From the NCBI RefSeq assembly GCF_008705135.1, contig NZ_CP023694.1, positions 4,569,001 to 4,633,000 on the forward strand: 64,000 nucleotides of DNA, in the 5' to 3' direction. The number at the start of each line of letters is the position of its first letter. The first letter of the stretch is position 1. The notes under the pieces were generated by a model that made no database searches, was not told the origin of the DNA, and saw only the letters and a program-made list of their open reading frames with translations. The stretch comes from Streptomyces coeruleorubidus. GTDB taxonomy: Bacteria > Actinomycetota > Actinomycetes > Streptomycetales > Streptomycetaceae. The position numbers and the translations under genes were made by a program. Below are positions 24,374-33,687 of the stretch, piece by piece.

Positions 24374-24832
24374 CTAACGCTCAGCGCCGGTGCGGGTCGG
24401 ACGGCGGCGGCCGAGGGCCAGAGCCAGGCCGATCATCGCGATGCCCAGCGCGAAGTGGAGCCAGTCGTCGGCCGTGTTGAGGGGGACGAAGTTGGCGTCG
24501 CTGTCGTGGCCGACGGACAGGCCGTAGACCCACAGCACCAGGTAGACGGCGCCGCCGACCAGCAGGTACGAGTACGCTCCGCCGGCCGTGCGGGCGAGGG
24601 CCAGGCCGGCGAGACCGTAGGCCAGGTGCACGAGGTTGTGCAGGATCGAGACCTGGAACAGGCCCAGCAGCTCGGCGCCCGACTCGTGGGAGGCGAACTC
24701 CATCGAGCCGTAGTCGGTGGTGATGCCGGGGATGAAGCCCAGCACGCCGACCAGGAGGAAGACGACGCCCATGAGCTGGGCGGCCCGCTGCACGGGTGCC
24801 GCGGCGGCCCGGTGGGAAGTGTGTGTGGTCAT
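24374..24832 (-). CDS. DUF4383 integral membrane protein
   Basis: 152 residues with four membrane helices (AAQLMGVVFLLVGVLGFIPG, IHNLVHLAYGLAGLALA, YLLVGGAVYLVLWVYGLS, LHFALGIAMIGLALALG). The FQVSILHNLVHLAYGLAG and NTADDWLHFALG blocks are hallmarks of DUF4383. Function is unknown; members are frequent in actinobacteria. It starts 13 nt after the SpoIIE-type phosphatase gene and is probably translated from the same mRNA. Confidence 0.85.
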   Translation of the reverse strand: MTTHTSHRAAAAPVQRAAQLMGVVFLLVGVLGFIPGITTDYGSMEFASHESGAELLGLFQVSILHNLVHLAYGLAGLALARTAGGAYSYLLVGGAVYLVLWVYGLSVGHDSDANFVPLNTADDWLHFALGIAMIGLALALGRRRPTRTGAER

Positions 24833-24845
24833 GGCCGGTGGGTCC

Positions 24846-27332
24846 TCACTGGAGAGAGATGGTCTGTTCCGCCCAGATGGTCTTGCCCCAGGCGCCCTGG
24901 CGCGTGCCCCAGCGCCCGGTCAGCTGGGCCACGAGGAGCAGGCCGCGCCCGCCCTCGTCGTAGGTGCGGGCGCGCCGCAGGTGGGGAGCGGTGTTGCCGC
25001 CGTCGGAGACCTCGCAGATCAGGGTGTTGTCGTGGATCAGGCGGAGCTGGATCGGCGGCTGGGCGTGCCGGATGGCGTTGGTGACGAGTTCGCTGACGAC
25101 CAGCTCGGTGACGAAGACCGCGTCGGACAGCCCCCACCTCTCCAGCTGCGCCACCACGTCCTTGCGGGTCTGGGCGACCGCGGACGGGTCGTCCGGCACG
25201 GCCCAGGTGGCGACCTGGCTCGCGTCGAGCGCGCGGGTGCGGGCGACGAGCAGGGCCACGTCGTCGGCCGGGCGCTGCGGCAGCAGGTCGGCGAGCACGG
25301 TGTCGCACAGGGCGTCCAGCGAGGGCGCCGGGCGGGCGAGGGACTCCCGCAGCCGGTGGACGCCGGCGTCGAGGTCCCGGTCCCTGTCCCGGTCCTCGAT
25401 CAGGCCGTTGGTGTAGAGGACGAGCAGGCTGCCCTCGGGCAGGACGACCTCGGTGGCCTCGTAGGGGAGGCTGCCCACGCCGAGCGGGGGCGCGGCCGGG
25501 ATTTCTGTCAGCTCGACGCTTCCGTCGGGGCTCACGACGGCCGGCGCCGGATGCCCGGCCCTGGCGAAGCAGCAGTGCCGCGACACGGGGTCGTACACGG
25601 CGTACAGGCAGGTCGCGCCCACGTCCCCGAAGGGTTCGACGCCCTCCTCGCCCTCCTCCTCCACGCTCAGCCGGGCGACCAGGTCGTCCAGGTGCGTGAG
25701 GAGCTCGTCGCACGGCAGGTCGATGTCCGCGAGGGTGCGGACGGCCGTGCGCAGTCGGCCCATGGTCGCGGAGGCGTGCAGGCCGTGGCCGACGACGTCG
25801 CCGACGACCAAGGCCACCCGCGCCCCGGAGAGGGGGATGACGTCGAACCAGTCGCCGCCGACGCCGGCGTGCCCGCCCGCCGGCAGATAACGCGACGCGA
25901 CCTCGACCGCCGCCTGCCGGGGCAGCCGCTGCGGCAGCAGGCTGCGCTGGAGCGTGACGGCCGTGGCGCGCTCCCGGGTGTAGCGGCGGGCGTTGTCGAT
26001 GCTGACCGCGGCCCTGGCCGCCAGTTCCCCGGCCAGGACCAGATCGTCGTGCCGGAAGGTGTCGGGGTTGCGGTGCCGGACGAAGAACACGACTCCCAGC
26101 GTGGTGCCGCGGGCGACGAGCGGCACGGTCATCACCGAGTGGATGCCGAACGCCCGGATCCTCTCGGCACGGACGGGGTCGTGTGCGAGCCACGCCGTGA
26201 GCGCCGTGTCGGTCACCTCGTGCAGGGTGGCCCGTCCCGCGCGCAGGCTCTCGTAGGGCGCCGAACCCTCCGGGTACGAGTCCACCTCGCCGGGCGCCAC
26301 GACGGCCTCCGGAGCCCCCGGGGTCACGGACCGCAGCGCCACCCGCCGCAGCAGCACCGGCCCGTCCGCCGGGAGGGCCTGGGCGCGCGGTTCGGGTGTG
26401 TCGTCCAGCGCGGCGAGCAGATCGACGCTGACGAAGTCGGCCAGGTCCGGGACGGTCACGTCCGTCAGTTCCTGGGCCGTGCGCGTCACGTCGAGCGTGC
26501 TGCCGATGCGCCGGCCGGCCTCGGCGATGAGCTGGAGCCGCTTGCGGGCCCAGGACTGCTCCGTCATGTCGTGCGCGGCAAGGCAGACGCCCCGGATCGT
26601 GTCCTCGGCGTCCCGCAGCGCGGACTCGAAGACCGACCAGGCGTGCTCACGGGTCTCGCCCGGGGCGCGCAGATAGTTCTCCTCGTACTGCGGCTCGCCG
26701 GTCCGCAGCACCCGGGCCATGCTCCGCTCCGCCCGCTCACCCGCCTCGTTGTCGACGATCTCGGACGCGCGCAGGCCCAGCATCTCCTCCTCGGTGAGCG
26801 CCATGGCCCGCTCCATGCCCTCGTTGGCCCGCCTGAGCCGGAGCCGGGTGTCGTAGATCGCCAGGGCGCAGCACGGGGACTGGGCGAAGCTCCAGCTCAC
26901 GAGGGATTCGTCGAGGGCGGGCCGGGGCTGCCCGCGGGTCAGGGCGGAGAGGAGGAGCCAGGCGGGGGCGCCGGTTCCGGGCGCCCTGTGGTGGGCGAGG
27001 ACCCTGACGGTCAGCTTCCGGCCGTCGTGGTGTCTGAGCGCGACGTCGCCGTTCCACCGGGGCAGTCCGGCGAGCGCGGGCGGGCCGCCCCGCACCGGAA
27101 TCGGCTCGGCCAGCAGATCCGCGGCGCGGCGGCCGGTCATCTGCCGTGCCGCGTATCCGAGGAGCCGCTCGGCGCCCGTGTTCCAGCCGGTCACCCTGCC
27201 CTGCTCGTCGAGGGTGACGCGGGCGGTGAGGGACTCACCGACGAGGTCCCCGAGGTCCATGAGGGCTTCGGGGGCCTCCGATTCCGCTCCGGGCGACCGG
27301 GTGGCCCGGCCGACGGTGACGGGCTGTTCCAT
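24846..27332 (-). CDS. SpoIIE-type PP2C phosphatase with PAS, GAF and HATPase domains
   Basis: 828 residues. In order: PAS about 30-110 (VTGWNTGAERLLGYAARQMTG), PAS about 160-260 (RRANEGMERAMALTEEEMLGL), GAF about 275-450 (ending GVVFFVRHRN), PP2C/SpoIIE about 470-690 (VGGDWFDVIPL and VVGDVVGHGLHAS, with the metal-binding Asp residues) and an RsbW-like kinase domain at 700-826 (ELVSELVTNAIRHA). Such proteins dephosphorylate anti-anti-sigma factors and regulate stress sigma factors; Streptomyces has dozens. Here the combination suggests self-contained control of an unknown sigma cascade. First gene of a three-gene operon. Confidence 0.93.
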   Translation of the reverse strand: MEQPVTVGRATRSPGAESEAPEALMDLGDLVGESLTARVTLDEQGRVTGWNTGAERLLGYAARQMTGRRAADLLAEPIPVRGGPPALAGLPRWNGDVALRHHDGRKLTVRVLAHHRAPGTGAPAWLLLSALTRGQPRPALDESLVSWSFAQSPCCALAIYDTRLRLRRANEGMERAMALTEEEMLGLRASEIVDNEAGERAERSMARVLRTGEPQYEENYLRAPGETREHAWSVFESALRDAEDTIRGVCLAAHDMTEQSWARKRLQLIAEAGRRIGSTLDVTRTAQELTDVTVPDLADFVSVDLLAALDDTPEPRAQALPADGPVLLRRVALRSVTPGAPEAVVAPGEVDSYPEGSAPYESLRAGRATLHEVTDTALTAWLAHDPVRAERIRAFGIHSVMTVPLVARGTTLGVVFFVRHRNPDTFRHDDLVLAGELAARAAVSIDNARRYTRERATAVTLQRSLLPQRLPRQAAVEVASRYLPAGGHAGVGGDWFDVIPLSGARVALVVGDVVGHGLHASATMGRLRTAVRTLADIDLPCDELLTHLDDLVARLSVEEEGEEGVEPFGDVGATCLYAVYDPVSRHCCFARAGHPAPAVVSPDGSVELTEIPAAPPLGVGSLPYEATEVVLPEGSLLVLYTNGLIEDRDRDRDLDAGVHRLRESLARPAPSLDALCDTVLADLLPQRPADDVALLVARTRALDASQVATWAVPDDPSAVAQTRKDVVAQLERWGLSDAVFVTELVVSELVTNAIRHAQPPIQLRLIHDNTLICEVSDGGNTAPHLRRARTYDEGGRGLLLVAQLTGRWGTRQGAWGKTIWAEQTISLQ

Positions 27333-27513
27333 GATCGGTCATCTCGCTCTCGCGGGGGAATCCCGGGAAATGGCAGCGAAATCGCGGGGGAATCAGCCGT
27401 AATTCCACATATGTGCACTACCCCCTGATTACCCCGATTGTGACGGGTCTTACCGTTCCGTCTCCGGCGCGGTGACAAGCCTGCCGCCGCCCGGCCCGGG
27501 TAACCGGTCCCCC

Positions 27514-28485
27514 ATGGGCGAGATCCTGGTGGGCACGTGTTCCTGGACCGACCGGGCCCTGGTCGGCAGCGGCTGGTACCCGGTGGGGCGGCGGGACGCC
27601 GAGGGGCGGTTACGGCACTACGCCGAGCGGTTCCCGGTCGTCGAGGTCGACGCCTCGTACTACGCGCTGCCGAGCGAGCGGAACAGCCTGTTGTGGGCCG
27701 AGCGGACACCGGACGGGTTCGTGTTCGACGTGAAGGCGTTCTCGCTGCTGACGGGGCATCCCACCCGGGAGGCGGTGATGCCGGACGGGCTGCCGGCCGA
27801 GCACCGGGACCCGGCGGTGCTCGACGAGGTGTGGGCCCGCTTCGCGGCCGGGATCGAGCCGCTGCGGGAGGCCGGGCGGCTCGGGAGCGTGCTGTTCCAG
27901 TTCCCGCCGTGGTTCCGGCCGGGGGAACGGGCGGAGGCGTTCCTCCGGGAGTGCGCCGAACGGACCCGCGGGTGGCCCGTCGCCGTGGAGTTCCGGCATC
28001 CCTCGTGGTGGGAGCCGGGCCGGGAGGAGGCGACGGGCGCGCTGCTCGCCCGGCACGGCATGGCCGCGGTCGCCGTCGACATGACGCAGGCCCTGCCCTC
28101 CTCCGTCCCGCCGGTCACTCCCGTCACCTCGCCCCGGCTGTCCGTCGTACGGTTCCACGGACGCAGCACCGCCTGGGGGACCGGCAGCAAGGAGGACCGG
28201 TTCCGGTACGGGTACGGCGAGGAGGAACTCGCCGAGTGGCTGCCCCGCGTGCGCCGGCTGGCCGAGCGGACCGAACAGGTCCACGTCCTGTTCAACAACT
28301 GCTGCGGGGACGCCGCCGTCCGTGCCGCCGAGTGCATGACGCGCCTCCTCGACGGCGACCTGCCGGCTGCGGCACCGAGGGTGCCTAGGGCACGATCCGC
28401 ACCTGCTTCGACACCGTCACCTGGTCCACGTCCGACACCCGCACGGTCGTCTTCATCGTCCAGGTCCCGGCGAGGGGCAGGTTGA
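27514..28485 (+). CDS. DUF72 (YecE-like) TIM-barrel protein
   Basis: 323 residues from the ATG at 27514 (alternatives further upstream lack a ribosome site). LVGTCSWTDRALVGSGWYP, RFPVVEVDASYYALPSERNS and FNNCCGDAAVRAAE are DUF72 signatures; the fold is a TIM barrel of unknown activity. The normal family end is near residue 285 (NNCCGD...LLDGDLP). The final 35 residues are a Ser/Pro/Arg-rich run that overlaps the convergent CopCD gene by 101 nt and looks like read-through of an old stop, so the tail is probably not functional. Confidence 0.85.
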   Translation: MGEILVGTCSWTDRALVGSGWYPVGRRDAEGRLRHYAERFPVVEVDASYYALPSERNSLLWAERTPDGFVFDVKAFSLLTGHPTREAVMPDGLPAEHRDPAVLDEVWARFAAGIEPLREAGRLGSVLFQFPPWFRPGERAEAFLRECAERTRGWPVAVEFRHPSWWEPGREEATGALLARHGMAAVAVDMTQALPSSVPPVTPVTSPRLSVVRFHGRSTAWGTGSKEDRFRYGYGEEELAEWLPRVRRLAERTEQVHVLFNNCCGDAAVRAAECMTRLLDGDLPAAAPRVPRARSAPASTPSPGPRPTPARSSSSSRSRRGAG

Positions 28486-30292
28486 CGGAGTTGGTGCTCC
28501 AGTAGCCGCCGACGTCGGTGACCCCGGCGTCGATCGGGCCGACCTTCCGGGAGGGCAGGGTGAACGTGATGCGGACCTCGGGGACGACGACCAGACCCTT
28601 GTCGGCGCCGTAGACCACGGCCTGGACGCCGTTCTCGCCGACCCGGGCCGGGTCCAGGGTGACCTGCACCGTGCCGCGGCCGGACAGGGTGCCGCTGCTT
28701 CCGCCCGTGTCGAAGGGCACCGTGACGAGGGTCGTGGGCGGCAGCGCACCGGCCGGGGGCCGCTGCGCGGCCTCGGCCTGCGCGCGGCCCGGCAGCGTGG
28801 TGGTGAGCAGTGTCGTGATCAGCAACACCACGGCGGCGACGGCGACTTCGACGAGGACGGAGCGACGCAGGCCGCGCCGCCGGGTGTCCTCATCGCCGAG
28901 TCCGGGAGCCGGCTCCGGCGCTCCCGACGGCTTGTGCGGTTCCCGGGGCTCCCCGCCATCACCTGTCGCGCCGGACGCCCCGGACCCCCCGGACTCCCCG
29001 GGCTCCCCCGGCTCTTCCGCCTGTGCCGACGCCCCCACGCCGACCGGCTGCGCGACCCGTTCCGGTACGGCCGTCCGGGCGGCGGCCGCCGGGGCCGCGA
29101 GGCGGGCCGTCCACCGGCGCGAGTACCCCGCCGCCAGCAACAGCGCGGTCACCGCGACCAGTTTGGCCAGCAGCAGCCGGCCGTACGGCGTGCCGGTCAG
29201 CGCGGCGAGGGAGCCGAGGCCGCGCCAGGACTGGTAGAAGCCGGTGACGACCAGGACGATCACCGAGGCGAAGGCGATACGGGAGAAGCGGGGCACGACC
29301 TCCGTCAGGGCGTCGACGGAGGCCCGGCGCAGGGTCAGGAGCAGCGCCACGAGGCCGCCGAGCCAGACCCCCGTCGCCACCAGGTGCAGCACGGACGACG
29401 TCATCGCCACCGGCACCTGGATCCCGGCGGAGGCGTGCTCGGCCGCCGCCCAGGTCAGGGCCAGGGCGACGGCCAGGGTCGCGCCCGCCGCCCGCATCAC
29501 GGGCTGGTGGTGGTCGCGGCGCCCGGACAGCCGCAGCAGGAAGGCGGCGGTCAGCAGCAGGACGGCCAGCCTGGCGAGCAGGGCCAGGCCAGGGCGGCTG
29601 GTCAGGGTGCGTTCGAGGGCGGAGAGGTCGAAGGCCGCGGCGGGGCCCGCGCCCGCCTCGTACGGGGCGCGCAGGAGCAGCAGGACGGCCGTCGAGCCGA
29701 GCAGTGTCCACCAGGCCGCCACCAGCGGTCTGCGCAGCGGGGACGTGTCCGCGGGCCGGCACAGCAGCGCGAACGCCACCGTGCCGACGAGCAGCGCGGC
29801 GGCGAGGTAGGCGAGATAGCGGGCGGCGTCGTGGAGGCCGCCGGTCAGCGGGTCCTCGTCCGGGCCGGTGTCGACCTGCGCGGTCGTCGCGGACCGCTTG
29901 CCCACGGAGAAGGTGAAGGCGCCGGAGACCGGGTGGCTGTCGGCGGACACCACCCGCCAGGCCACCGTGTAGGTGCCCTGGGCGAGTTTCCCGGACAGTG
30001 CGACCCGGGCCGTGTCGGAGCGGCCGTCCGCGTGCTGCGCCTCGCCGGTGGGCACGCGGCGCTGGTCCGGGCCGAAGACCCGGAAGGAGTCGTCGAGCAG
30101 GCCGACGGACTCCGTGAAGGTCAGGGTGAGGTGGCGGGGGGCACGCTGGACGACGGATCCGTCGTCGGGGTCGGTGCCGCGGAGGGCGGCGTGGGCCGAG
30201 GCGGGGACTGCTCCTGCGAGGAGCAGTACCAGCACGGTGCCGAGCAGCACCAGGGCTTGGAATCGCCGGGGGTGTCCGACATTGCGCTCCAC
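28385..30292 (-). CDS. Copper resistance CopC-CopD fusion protein
   Basis: 635 residues, GTG start. A signal peptide (VLVLLLAGAVPASAHAALRGTDP) is cleaved just before a mature His, the Cu(II) brace of CopC. The CopC domain (to about residue 130) has LTFTESV and the DSHPVSGAF motif. CopD follows with eight or so membrane helices (TGGLHDAARYLAYLAAALLVG..., FSRIAFASVIVLVVTGFYQSW), then a low-complexity Gly/Pro/Glu linker of about 60 residues and an extracytoplasmic C-terminal domain (YtkA-like, RKVGPIDAGVTDVGGYWS). It mediates copper handling or uptake at the membrane. No CueR/CsoR-type regulator is near. Confidence 0.9.
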   Translation of the reverse strand: MERNVGHPRRFQALVLLGTVLVLLLAGAVPASAHAALRGTDPDDGSVVQRAPRHLTLTFTESVGLLDDSFRVFGPDQRRVPTGEAQHADGRSDTARVALSGKLAQGTYTVAWRVVSADSHPVSGAFTFSVGKRSATTAQVDTGPDEDPLTGGLHDAARYLAYLAAALLVGTVAFALLCRPADTSPLRRPLVAAWWTLLGSTAVLLLLRAPYEAGAGPAAAFDLSALERTLTSRPGLALLARLAVLLLTAAFLLRLSGRRDHHQPVMRAAGATLAVALALTWAAAEHASAGIQVPVAMTSSVLHLVATGVWLGGLVALLLTLRRASVDALTEVVPRFSRIAFASVIVLVVTGFYQSWRGLGSLAALTGTPYGRLLLAKLVAVTALLLAAGYSRRWTARLAAPAAAARTAVPERVAQPVGVGASAQAEEPGEPGESGGSGASGATGDGGEPREPHKPSGAPEPAPGLGDEDTRRRGLRRSVLVEVAVAAVVLLITTLLTTTLPGRAQAEAAQRPPAGALPPTTLVTVPFDTGGSSGTLSGRGTVQVTLDPARVGENGVQAVVYGADKGLVVVPEVRITFTLPSRKVGPIDAGVTDVGGYWSTNSVNLPLAGTWTMKTTVRVSDVDQVTVSKQVRIVP

Positions 30293-30397
30293 GTGGGTCT
30301 CCGGGGTCGGGCTGTACGGCTCCCGGTTATGTACGGATGGGAAATGTGTAGCGCTCAGCCGGGGGTGGGTGTGTGTGGTTCGGCGGGTGCGGGTGCG

Positions 30398-30429
30398 TGG
30401 GGGCTGGTCGCGCAGTTCCCCGCGCCCCT
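30398..30429. repeat. Dispersed Streptomyces repeat, copy 1
   Basis: GGGGCTGGTCGCGCAGTTCC followed by CCGCGCCCCT lies between the leftward CopCD and cupin genes. Similar GCGCGGGGAACTGCGCGACCAGCC elements are common between Streptomyces genes, from memory. A second, more diverged copy with GCGCGACCAGCC is at 52304-52378. Confidence 0.5.
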
Positions 30430-30907
30430 AAGGACGGATCAGTTCTGCAATCTTGTCAGCCGCTGCCGGATAGCTCGCCGTCAGCTCCGCCGCGTCCCCG
30501 TGCTCATAGCCCTCGAACGTGAAGCCGGGGGCCATCGTGCAGCCGAACAGGGTCCACCGACCGCCCTCGTGCACCCTGCCGCCCATCCACGTGCCTGCCG
30601 GGATCGTGTACTGGACGTGCTGGCCACCGAGGACGTCCGGTCCGAGGACCACCGTCCGCGTGCTGCCGTCCTGGGCGAGCAGGAGGAGCTCCAGGGGATC
30701 GCCGAGGTAGAAGTGCCAGATCTCGTCGGTCGGCAGGCGGTGGAGGGCGGAGTAGTCGTCGGGGCCCGCTGTCAGGAGGGCGACGATCGCCGTGCCCTCG
30801 GGTCTGCCGTCCGGGCGCTCGGGGCCGGCCCAGGTCTGGCGGAACAGGCCGCCTTCGCGGGGGATCGGCTCGAGGCCGTAGTGGGCGATGAGGTCGTCGG
30901 GCGTCAC
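30428..30907 (-). CDS. DUF985 cupin-domain protein
   Basis: 159 residues from the GTG at 30907, which overlaps the acetyltransferase stop by 4 nt (GTGA). A single cupin: PDDLIAHYGLEPIPREGGLFRQT and DEIWHFYLGDPLELLLL then VQYTIPAGTWMGGRV and the C-terminal CTMAPGFTFEGYEHGD are DUF985 hallmarks. Cupins often bind a metal through His/Glu; candidates here are the DEIWHFY His and the C-terminal H of YEHGD. Function unknown. It is the last gene of an iron-box-controlled operon, which is the best hint of its role. Confidence 0.85.
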   Translation of the reverse strand: MTPDDLIAHYGLEPIPREGGLFRQTWAGPERPDGRPEGTAIVALLTAGPDDYSALHRLPTDEIWHFYLGDPLELLLLAQDGSTRTVVLGPDVLGGQHVQYTIPAGTWMGGRVHEGGRWTLFGCTMAPGFTFEGYEHGDAAELTASYPAAADKIAELIRP

Positions 30908-31512
30908 GCGGGGAAGAGTATCTCCCGGTCGAGGAAGGCGAGCTGGGCCTTCTTCTCGGGCAGGTACACGTCCGGGAGGTCGATCTCCGGCAGGACCACC
31001 ACCGGCCCCGGGGTGAAGCCCATGGTGAGGAAACGGGCGATCGCCTTCTCGTTGCGGACGTCCGGGTCGACCACGATCCGCCGGCGGTCCAGGCCGAGCA
31101 GAACGTACCGGGCGACGGCGGTCACCAGCCGTGCGGTCCAGCCGGAGCGCGCGCCGCCCGGGCCGGCGGGGGCGACCAGCAGGTGGACGCCGATGTCGCC
31201 GGGGCGGACGTCGTAGCACTCGCTGACGCGGTCCGCCTCGGGCTCGTAGGTCTGGAGGAGCGCGACCGGCTCACCGTCGCGGACGACGAGGTAGGCGTGG
31301 TGGGTGGTGAGGGTGTCCATGTGGGCGTAGATCTCGGCGACCTGTCGCTCTGTCAGGCCGGTCATGCCCCAGAAGGCGGCCCGGTCCTCGCTCACCCAGC
31401 GGTGGACCGTCCCGGCGTCGGTCTCCGGGTCCAGGGGCAGGACGCGGACGGTGCCGAAGCCGTCGGTCACCTGCTCGTGGGCGGCCGTGCGGGAGGCGTA
31501 CGGGTCAGACAT
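30904..31512 (-). CDS. GNAT acyltransferase, IucB/AlcB siderophore type
   Basis: 202 residues. The fold has RWVSEDRAAFWGM near the N-terminus, the acyl-CoA loop in LVAPAGPGGARSGWTARLV, IVVDPDVRNEKAIARFLTMGF and the end ALFLDREILFP. This DPDVRNEKAI pattern is typical of Acetyltransf_8 enzymes (IucB, AlcB, MbtK) that N-acylate hydroxylysine or similar in siderophore assembly. No hydroxylase or NIS synthetase is in the window, so it may serve another cluster. Overlaps the acylase gene by 8 nt and the cupin by 4 nt. Confidence 0.85.
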   Translation of the reverse strand: MSDPYASRTAAHEQVTDGFGTVRVLPLDPETDAGTVHRWVSEDRAAFWGMTGLTERQVAEIYAHMDTLTTHHAYLVVRDGEPVALLQTYEPEADRVSECYDVRPGDIGVHLLVAPAGPGGARSGWTARLVTAVARYVLLGLDRRRIVVDPDVRNEKAIARFLTMGFTPGPVVVLPEIDLPDVYLPEKKAQLAFLDREILFPA

Positions 31513-33607
31513 CGGTCTCCTTCTTCAGCAGGGTCCAGTCGGTGACGACCGGGACGAGGTCACCGGCGAGCCACAGGGGGAGCTGGTCGCGGTGGTGGGG
31601 CGAGCCGGGGACGCCCGAGGCGCCGAACGGGACGACCCAGCGGCTGTCCTCGCGCCGGGCCAGGTCCCAGACGTACCGGGCCGCCGGGCCGCGCGCGGCA
31701 CGGTCGGTGAGGCCCGGCACGCCCGAGGTGCACAGCACGCAGTCGTGGTCGCCGGACAGCCCCGGTTCGTCGTACGGCGTCTCCGGCTCCAAGGCCCGCC
31801 AGGGGGCGAGCCGGTGGGTGTCGCCCCAGACACCGGCGGGCGGCCGGGCGGCCACCTCCTCGACCGCCGCCCGGACGGCCGACGGGCGGTCGATTCCGTA
31901 CAGTTCCTCGGCCCGCAGCAGGTGTTCGAGGGCGAAGCCCACGCGCGGGAGGAGGGCGAGCCAGGGCCGGAACACCTCCGGATACGCCGGCGGTGCGGTG
32001 AGTGCGGCGAAGGCCGGGTGGGCCGCCAGTTGCCGTACGACCGCGCCGCGCACGGCCGAGTAGAGGGCCGCGTCGGCGCTGTCGGCGTCCATGCGGCGGT
32101 TCCAGGCGAGGAGGCGGTCCCGGAGGGCGGAGGCCTCGGGGGTGAGGGCGTCGAGGTTCCGGACGTGGTCCAGGAGGGCGGCCGCGGAGGCGAGGTGGGT
32201 GTCCGTGTGGAGAGCGGGCATGTCGGCGGCGGACCAGCGCTCCCTGCCGGCGAGCAGCTCGGCGATGCGGTCGTGGCGGTGGGACGGGGCGAACTCGACA
32301 CCGAGGGGTTCGGCCGGACCGCGCTGGTTGGCCATGACGGCGACGCCGTCGGTGAGCCCGGCGCGGGGGGTCTCGTGCCAGCCCTGCCACTCGTGCCCGG
32401 GCTCCCAGGCGGGCACCAGGCGCAGGCGGTTGGCCTCGGCGCGCCGCGGCACCCGCCCGGCGACGCGGTGCAGCACACCGCCCTCGGTGTCGGCCGCCTG
32501 GACGACGTTGACCGGCTCGGCCCACCGGTCGAACGCCCGGTCCACGTCGGCGACCCGGCGGGCCCGCAGCAACGGCAGCAGGGCGCCGAAGCCGAGATCT
32601 CCGGTGACGCCGGGCGGGTGGCGCAGACTGATCGCCACGGGCGCGTCGGACGGATCTGCCGGGTCGAACGGGTCGCCGTCGAGCCCCTCGGGGCCGCCGA
32701 TGACCACCGGGCCCCGGTCGGTCTCGATCACCTCGACCTCGACCGGCTCCTCGCCCGCCACCTCGACGACCTCCGTGTGCCGGGCCGCCCGGCGCCAGAC
32801 CCCGTCCGGGCCGAGGGCCTCCACCCCGGCGCCGGTGCGCCGCAGCCGCTCCCGGTACAGGTCCTGGTAGTCGGCCATGGCGTTGGTGATGGCCCAGGCG
32901 ACCGTGCCGGTGTGCCCGAAGTGGGCGATGCCGGGGACACCGGGGACGGCCAGGCCGACGACGTCGAACTCCGGGCAGGACAGGTGGACCTGCTGGTAGA
33001 CGCCCGGGTCCTCGATCCAGCGGTGGGGGTCGCCGGCGATGACCGCCTGCCCGGTGACAGTCCGTTCGCCGCTCACCAGCCAACCGTTGCTGCCGGAGGT
33101 GCCGGGGCCGTCGGTGGCGAACAGGCCGATGGCGTCCGTGCCCAGGTGGGCCGCGACCTGCTCACGCCAGAGCTTGGCCGGGAACCCGGCGAAGAGGATG
33201 TGGGTGGCGAGCCAGACGCCGAGCGGGGTCCAGGGGTGCCAGGTGCCGGGGCTGAGGTGGGCGCGGGCGAACTCGGGGGCCGCGTCGGCGCCCGCCGCCA
33301 GCCCGCCGTTGACCCCGTCGACGTACGCCCGCAGCCAGTCCGCCGTCTCGGGGTCCCGTCTCTCCAGCTCCGCGAAGCAGCGTCTGGCGGTGTCGTCGAG
33401 TCTGGCGCGTCTGGCGAACCGGTCCCAGGGCAGGGCGCTCTCGCCGAGGAAGGACGCCGAGGTGCCCTGGGCCCGGTGCCGCTCGATCTCCAGTTGCCAG
33501 GCCCGGTCGCGGGCGGTGACGAGGCCCTGGGCGTGGGCGAGTTCGGCCGCGCTGCCCGCGCGCAGATGCGGAATGCCCCAGGCGTCGCGGTAGATCTCGG
33601 TGGCCAC
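31505..33607 (-). CDS. Penicillin acylase-family Ntn hydrolase, no signal peptide
   Basis: 700 residues, GTG start. The order EIYRDAWGIPHLRAGS...AHAQGLVTARDRAWQLE and the self-processing site GTSGSNGWLVSG, with the new N-terminal nucleophile Ser173, place it in the penicillin G acylase/PvdQ superfamily (Ntn hydrolases); the beta-subunit has HFGHTGTVAWAITN. No export signal is visible, unlike PvdQ. The iron-box promoter and neighbours suggest it hydrolyses an acyl amide in siderophore processing or recycling; this is inference. It is the first gene of an operon with the GNAT and cupin genes. Confidence 0.85.
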   Translation of the reverse strand: MATEIYRDAWGIPHLRAGSAAELAHAQGLVTARDRAWQLEIERHRAQGTSASFLGESALPWDRFARRARLDDTARRCFAELERRDPETADWLRAYVDGVNGGLAAGADAAPEFARAHLSPGTWHPWTPLGVWLATHILFAGFPAKLWREQVAAHLGTDAIGLFATDGPGTSGSNGWLVSGERTVTGQAVIAGDPHRWIEDPGVYQQVHLSCPEFDVVGLAVPGVPGIAHFGHTGTVAWAITNAMADYQDLYRERLRRTGAGVEALGPDGVWRRAARHTEVVEVAGEEPVEVEVIETDRGPVVIGGPEGLDGDPFDPADPSDAPVAISLRHPPGVTGDLGFGALLPLLRARRVADVDRAFDRWAEPVNVVQAADTEGGVLHRVAGRVPRRAEANRLRLVPAWEPGHEWQGWHETPRAGLTDGVAVMANQRGPAEPLGVEFAPSHRHDRIAELLAGRERWSAADMPALHTDTHLASAAALLDHVRNLDALTPEASALRDRLLAWNRRMDADSADAALYSAVRGAVVRQLAAHPAFAALTAPPAYPEVFRPWLALLPRVGFALEHLLRAEELYGIDRPSAVRAAVEEVAARPPAGVWGDTHRLAPWRALEPETPYDEPGLSGDHDCVLCTSGVPGLTDRAARGPAARYVWDLARREDSRWVVPFGASGVPGSPHHRDQLPLWLAGDLVPVVTDWTLLKKETDV

Positions 33608-33626
33608 GCTGTGCCTCTACTTTCCT

Positions 33627-33645
33627 TTAGGTTAGCCTTGCCTAA
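33627..33645. promoter_or_regulatory. Iron box (DmdR/IdeR operator) between divergent genes
   Basis: TTAGGTTAGCCTTGCCTAA, a near-perfect 19-bp match to the actinobacterial iron-repressor operator TTAGGTTAGGCTAACCTAA. It lies between the acylase operon (leftward) and the siderophore-interacting protein (rightward), so both are expected to be repressed by Fe(II)-DmdR1/IdeR. Confidence 0.9.
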
Positions 33646-33687
33646 GTCAGAGCTGTGGCGGAATCGTACGCGAAGGGTGAATACGGG

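Noticed and set aside
24717..27428. 903-residue frame antisense to the SpoIIE phosphatase
   Set aside because: A shadow of a long conserved gene.
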